Source of the DNA: Datisca glomerata
Taxonomy: Eukaryota > Streptophyta > Magnoliopsida > Cucurbitales > Datiscaceae
DNA: 64,000 nt
Direction: 5' to 3'
Assembly (NCBI GenBank): GCA_003255025.1
Contig: QANY01007889.1
Location: 1,192,203-1,256,202, forward strand
This document shows, piece after piece, positions 59,039 through 64,000 of the stretch (position 1 is the stretch's first letter; the number at the start of each line of letters is the position of its first letter). The translations under genes were made by a program, and so were the position numbers. The notes beneath the pieces were generated by a model. The model was not told the DNA's origin. It worked only from the letters and a program-made list of their open reading frames with translations, and ran no database searches.

Positions 59039-60110
59039 TGTAAAGAATTTTTCTTAGACTTTGAGAAAAACCAGGGGAAATATGTTAATATCGATCATTG
59101 TATTATTATTTGTGAAAAGGCATGATAATTTAAAAAATTGTATGAGGTTCCAAGTGTACCATTTTATTGAGTATAGTAGCTTTATGTAGGCTCTCATTGC
59201 ATGAATTCAACTAAAAATAGTCAAATAGTAACTAAAGCATCAGATGGGGTCAGGCCTAGGATCACACACATTCGTGGGATCTCCTTTCTTCTTTATCCTT
59301 CATATGTCACGCTCAGCCACCCTATCAACTGCTACCACATGGTAGTTCCCTACGGTTCCTAGCCAATTAGTTAGAACCACTTGGTGACTTTATCAATTTG
59401 TCTTGTCTGAGTGATGCAGCTTACCCAATCAATCATGGCCAATTGACTGTCAATCTGAATCCTTCTTTTCGCTCTAATGTTCTGTCCCGTCCAAGAAGTA
59501 ATGATTTCCCGTTCTCGAGATGCCGGTACCCGTTCTAGATGCAATGATCTATCATTCTCGAGATGTTTATTCCCGTTCTGGACTCGAAGACCTCCCGTTA
59601 TAGAGATGTCAATTTCTCGTTCTGAAATCGAAGACCTCCCGTTATAAAGACATCGATTTCCCCTTCTGGAGGTGATGGTTCCTCGTTCTCGAGATGTCGG
59701 CTTCCGTTCGGAGGCGATGATCTCCCATTATCGAGATGTATGCTCCCGTTCTGGACTCAATGGCCTCCCGTTCTAGAGACGTCGGTTTCCCATTCTAGAG
59801 CCGATGGCTTCCCATTCCAGAGACGTTGGTTTCCCGTTCTAGAAGCGTCGGTTTCCCGTTCTGGAGATGATGGTTCCCCGTTCTCGAGATGTCAGCTTCC
59901 ATGGAGGCGATGATCTCCCATTCTCAATATGTCTGCTCCTATTCTAGACTAGATGACATCTCATTCTAGAGACAACAATTTCTCATTCTAGAGGCGATGG
60001 CCCCCCGTTCTTGAGACGCCGGCTTCAATTTCTACTTTCTCAACTCTTCTTATGAGTTTTGGGTTAGTTTTTTTGTTTCACGTGACAGTAAAATATTTTT
60101 TACTTGTTCA
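59039..60110 (-). mobile_element. Solo LTR (1072 bp) of the 17.7-26.5 kb Gypsy family
   Basis: It starts TGTAAAGAATTTTTC and ends TTACTTGTTCA, with CTATC on both sides (59034-59038 and 60111-60115). It matches 17728-18543 and 25746-26519 along its length. The GTTCTCGAGATGTC minisatellite is larger here (about 59500-60035, about 15 units versus four to five). Confidence 0.9.
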
Positions 60111-60115
60111 CTATC

Positions 60116-60865
60116 CCTTAGAGAATGTGAAATCAGCTATTAAATTCCTAGCATAGTTACATTTTCCGAAAAAGTCTAGCATTTCTTTCCTTCCATACAT
60201 AATAGATGACAATAAACACTAGCTTAAAAATACTAGATTTTAGATTTCTTCTTTGAGCATGAGCTACAAATTAGTTGAATGTGTGGTTCCAGTTACAACA
60301 ATTGCAACCCAAATTACATTCCTCTAAGTAATGGTCACACTCATACATCAAGCAAACTCGCGCCAACCAAATAAATGCTCATAGGTTTTCCTGTGACCAA
60401 TGCAAAGAATAATGATTACCCCAAACTCAATTTCTTTATTATGTCAAGAATAACAAGTCGGCTTTGGTGTGCTAGTTAGTTTTTTAAATGAATTTCATTA
60501 ATGAAAAATCAAATGAAAAAATTACAAAAAACACATACTCATAACTTGCAAAATCAACACACATAAAATCACGACTTTAAACTTGAATTAATGACTTCAC
60601 TCCAATAACTCAATTTAATTAAATGTTATAAATCGTCGACTGATACTCCTCACTCATTCATTTTCTTTTCTCCCCTAAACTATCAATTGTTCATCATCCA
60701 TAGTCCCCGCAACGTCAGTTTGCTCCTCCCAGAACGTCGAGAAACATGATTAAAAAATCACAATTTCAAAATCATGGCGGCTATGTCTCTAGATGTATAG
60801 CTCAATTAGTTGTCAAATGACTTCTTCTGTATCCTGACCTTGACTATATTGGAATGTTCAGCCTT
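60116..60865. other. Intergenic DNA, no gene seen
   Basis: AT-rich, with nothing recognisable until the Copia RT fragment. Confidence 0.5.
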
Positions 60866-60867
60866 GT

Positions 60868-61080
60868 TATGAAGCCCACAATTATTCACTTAGCTATGTG
60901 CTTAGCTCTGTCACAAAAATGGACTTTTCACCAGTTAGATGTAAGTGATGCATTTTTTAAATGATCAGCTTTTTAAAACGATCTATATGGTACAACCACT
61001 AGGATTTGTAGACAGTTCTTATCCGGATCACGTTTGTAAACCAAGGAAAGTGTTATATAGTCTAAAACAGGCATCATGGG
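60868..61080 (+). pseudogene. Copia reverse transcriptase fragment, interrupted by an hAT element
   Basis: In two frames the plus strand reads KPTIIHLAMCLALSQKWTFHQLDVSDAFF, then FKTIYMVQPLGFVD and PDHVCKPRKVLYSLKQA. This is the middle of a Copia RT from the first catalytic Asp region to the LYGLKQAP motif. A frame change lies near 60950. Similarity ends at about 61075 where the hAT terminus begins. Confidence 0.8.
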
Positions 61081-61195
61081 CAGATGTGGTAAGTGGGCCG
61101 GTTCGGCCCGTGAAACCGGCTGAACCGGCCCGTTAAAGCCCTGGCTGGCCCACCCATGTATGAACAGTGTCGGGACGGTCAGGCCCGTGGACCAA

Positions 61196-61315
61196 GCCCG
61201 GGCCTGACATTTATGCCATATGGCTCGAACTGGACCGACCCGAATACATGGCTTGGCCCGGACCTGACATTTGTGCCATATGGCCCGAACCGGACCGACC
61301 CGAATACATGGCCCG
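61196..61315. repeat. Two 60 bp subterminal units of the hAT element
   Basis: 61196-61255 and 61256-61315 both read GCCCGGRCCTGACATTTRTG, then 'ccatatggc' and 'gaccgacccgaatacatggc'. Subterminal repeats of hAT elements commonly bind transposase. That role is inferred. Confidence 0.8.
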
Positions 61316-61621
61316 GCCGGTGGGTATGTACTTTTTATCTAAAAAAATATTACTTTTGCATATATTGAAGATTGAACTCTTGACCTCTTTCTTATTAATA
61401 GGCACCTTATCACTAGGCCAAGACTATTTTTCTGTAAATATAGTTTGTGTTAAATTTTTTTTATTGTTTTTCAATACATTTTGTCAAATACTTTATTAAA
61501 TATATTTTTGAGATAAATGTATTTAATTAAATAAATAGATAATATTTTTATTTAAATAAATATTTTATTCAATTAACGAAAAATACACCAAGGATCCAAC
61601 AACATACCCTAACACCAACTA

Positions 61622-61720
61622 ACAAGGGTATGATTATTTATAGACAAATTGAGTAAAAAAGTGTGTGAAAAAAAAATTATACGAGGGTATGATTATTTAT
61701 AGACAACTTGAGTAAAAAAC
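61622..61720. repeat. Direct repeat of ~34 bp, period ~62
   Basis: 'gggtatgattatttatagacaa.ttgagtaaaaaa' occurs at about 61626 and 61687. Both lie upstream of the hAT transposase. Confidence 0.75.
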
Positions 61721-61829
61721 GAAACAAGCACCGACTTGTTGTAATGCAAGCAGGCGTCTCTGACTTCGACTTCGACTCTTTGCTCTACAAGCAGATTGAC
61801 AGTAAATTTTTCATTTTGACTTCGATTCT

Positions 61830-61945
61830 CTACCTCTTTCTCAACTCTCTGCTCTTTGCGTTTCTCTTTCTCTCAACTCTTACTTTCTGCTCTCTCAACT
61901 CTCTGCTCTCTGCCTTTCTCTCTTAACTCTTACTCTCTACCTTTT
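61830..61945. repeat. Pyrimidine-rich CTCTCAACTCT repeats in the hAT leader
   Basis: Degenerate repeats of CTCAACTCTCTGCTCTTTG and TTTCTCTCT, probably part of the untranslated leader before the transposase. Confidence 0.6.
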
Positions 61946-62119
61946 AAGAAAGAGTAATTTACACATTTATTTAGTTAATTTTGTTTGTTAAATTCTTTAA
62001 TTACAATGATATCTAATCTATTTTCTTTTTTTATGTAGGAGGTCTCAACTCTCGTCTATAGTCTATCTCTGTCACAACGATCTTCATGTTGGTAATTTTT
62101 TATTTTATTTATTTTTTAC

Positions 62120-64000
62120 ATAATGGATCCTAAATATCTTGATTATGAAAATATTGATTTAAGTGAGGAACATGATTTTCATCTTGAGGAATCTAAAACA
62201 TTTATCCACTCCATCAACTGCAAACTCTAAACCTCAAAATAAAAGAACTAAAATCTCTTAAATATCGAAGCATTTTTATATTATACCCGTTGAGGGTAGT
62301 GAAAAAGTTAGGGCAAAATGTAAGCATTGTTCATCTGATTATGCTTAGAAAGTTGGTCAAGGAACTGTAACTATTTTCAGGCATTATTCAATTAACCATG
62401 CAAAAGATCACTAGAAAGATAACCCTAAACAAACTCAAATAAATGCATCTGGTTTTGGAATTTTTAAATATACACAAACTAAAGCTAGAGAATGTATAGC
62501 TAGATATAGCTGTTTCTAAACAACCTTTGAGTTATGCTGACGATCTTGATTTAGAAGACTGTATGAAAGAAGGTATACAACCCCAATATAAACATATTCC
62601 TAAAACCTGCTAGAAGTGATGTAATTAAACTTTACCATAAGATGAAAGACGAATTAATTCAATTTTTCTTCTTATCTTACTATGTCTATTTGTATTACTT
62701 CTAATTTATGGAGTGCACATGGGGCGTTGGGATACATGGTTGTTACCTCACATTTTATCGATCATAAATGTGAGTTAAATAAAAGAATACTAGGTATTCG
62801 ACGATATGATTACCCTCACACAGGTAATGTGATTTTTCAATATATTTATGAGTATATTGCATGAATATAGTATTTCTAATAGAATTTCAGTATTACTCTT
62901 GATAATGCTAGTGCAAACGATAGTGCTAGTAATTTATTTAAAGTTAATTTTACTATTAATGCTAATCAAAATTCTTTATTATATATGCGATATGTTTGTC
63001 ATATACTGAACTTATTTGTTAAAGTTAGAATGGAACAAATATCACCGTGTTTGGAAGAAATATGTTTTCCTATTTCATATATTATGAATTCAAATACTAA
63101 ACAACAAGAATATTTAAAATCATATAAAGATTTTGGTTTAAAACCAAGAAAGCTACAATTGGATGTAGAAACTAGGTGGAAATCTACATATTTAATTTTA
63201 ATGACAGCAAAACCTTATTGGAGTGTAATTTGTAATTATGTAAACGAAAAAAGGTAAAACTGTTGTAACCTTGAGTTTTTGAACCTTTTTATGTTTCAAC
63301 TAATATTTGCTCTGATATTTACTATGCAACTTCACATATTGTTCTTAGATAGTTTTAGAAATTACTAGCATTTTTGCATGTTATAAGAGGAATGAATCTT
63401 TTTGACCTATTGTTGAAAAAATGGAAGAAAAATTAAAAACTATTGACAGAATATTCCTAGTATTTTTTGTTTTATCACTGCTATGGATCTTAGGATAAAA
63501 TTAGTTGGAGTTGAAATTTTTATTGATTTAATTTATAGGAATTTAGGACTTTCCCCCATTGTAGATATTAAAGAACTAAGATCAGAATTAAATTCATTTT
63601 ATTCAACATATGAATCAAAATATAAAAATGATTATTGTAATATTAACGATGGTAGTAGTTCATCCACACAAGTATGTAGATATATGAATATTTTTCAACA
63701 AAGAATGAAATTTAAAATGAAGAACATTATTTCAACTCTTCATATATCAGAACTTTATAAATTTTTTGAAATGTAATATGGAATTAAAGAGAATGATGAG
63801 TTAGATATTTTACAATGGTGGAAAGCAAATTCAACGAGTTATCAAATTCTTTCTATTACGGCGTGTGATCTACTAACCCCTCTGATCTCTACAGTAGCAT
63901 CGGAGTCTGCTTTTAGTGCAGGTGGATGTGTAATTGTAGAAAAAAAAGAAATATATTAGCTTCTGATATTGTTGAAGCCATCATCCATGTTAAGGATTAG
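62120..64000 (+). pseudogene. hAT transposase pseudogene (Ac/zinc-finger BED type)
   Basis: The transposase cuts and pastes the element. The order is typical: a BED zinc finger (CKHC at about 62321-62332, HYSINH about 20 residues on, 62383-62400); the catalytic-core blocks ICITSNLWSAHGALGYMVVTSHFIDH (62685-62765) and HTGNVIF; a DNASAN-like block (about 62900-62920); RYVCHILNLFVK (62986-63021) and LDVETRWKSTYLIL (63161-63200); then a DLRIKL block at 63484; and the hATC dimer domain, ELDILQWW (63801-63824) and STVASESAFSAGG (about 63889-63927). It ends IVEAIIHVKD with a stop in the last three bases. A stop in the BED finger, frameshifts near 62870, 63260 and 63775 and others make it dead. In active members the core holds the catalytic Asp-Asp-Glu. 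Confidence 0.85.

Larger units (their letters stand above)
61081..64000 (+). mobile_element. hAT transposon (left end and transposase; right end outside the window)
   Basis: The left end reads CAGATGTGGTAAGTGGGCCGGTTCGGCCC. A TGTGG-type start followed by GGCC-rich subterminal DNA is common in plant hAT elements. GC-rich subterminal sequence extends to about 61325. A transposase pseudogene runs to the end of the window. The right terminus and the 8 bp target duplication are not visible. Confidence 0.65.

Overview
The window is nuclear DNA from a flowering plant, most likely a eudicot. Two intact, intron-rich plant genes (an MLO family gene and CCT3) sit in AT-rich DNA packed with plant-type transposable elements: Copia, Gypsy/Tat-like, LINE, MULE, hAT and Harbinger-like. 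I see no bacterial, organellar or viral operon-like organisation, no CRISPR array, and no rRNA or tRNA gene that I can support. The species cannot be named from the sequence alone.

Layout, left to right. 1-1162 is the 3' part of a long LTR. 1290-2320 is a decayed MULE transposase. 2340-5940 is AT-rich filler with small repeats. 5985-8850 is a ~125 bp tandem repeat split by a 1.56 kb deletion-derivative LTR element (6576-8139, target duplication TTGAG). 9518-15854 is a complete but inactivated Copia element (LTRs 957 and 939 bp, target duplication GCTTA). 17728-26519 is a minus-strand Gypsy element, probably of the Tat lineage. It keeps gag, protease, RT and RNase H, has lost the integrase core, and carries an extra gene on the opposite strand. 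27560-30440 is a ~45 bp minisatellite that turns into inverted orientation and was split by a 1.9 kb solo LTR (27758-29670, target duplication ACAAG). 30440-31660 is the 3' part of a LINE.

The genic island is 32.4-45.4 kb. An MLO-like gene (14 exons, 553 codons, + strand) and CCT3, the gamma subunit of the TRiC/CCT chaperonin (13 exons, 555 codons, - strand), lie tail to tail about 870 bp apart. A LINE 3' fragment lies antisense in the 3.4 kb intron of CCT3. The two genes have no evident functional link: one is a membrane calcium/calmodulin-linked protein and the other a cytosolic folding machine.

From 45.8 kb onward the window is again repeats: a possible LTR relative of the 6.6 kb element; 49 bp, 87 bp and ~0.5-0.7 kb tandem arrays (47.4-50.8 kb); a run of near-palindromic hairpins (52.3-52.55 kb); a three-level nest (MULE-type element 54416-58779 containing a Harbinger-like element 57001-58419 containing a 333 bp MITE 57320-57652); a solo LTR of the 17.7-26.5 kb Gypsy family (59039-60110, target duplication CTATC); and a Copia RT fragment interrupted by an hAT element whose decayed transposase runs to the last base.

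I found no convincing undescribed molecular system. The most interesting signals are the apparently spliced antisense gene in the Gypsy element, the nested elements with readable target duplications, and the hairpin and palindromic arrays. Exon borders and element edges were read by eye from splice signals, reading frame and terminal repeats. All lineage names rest on remembered family features, not on searches.
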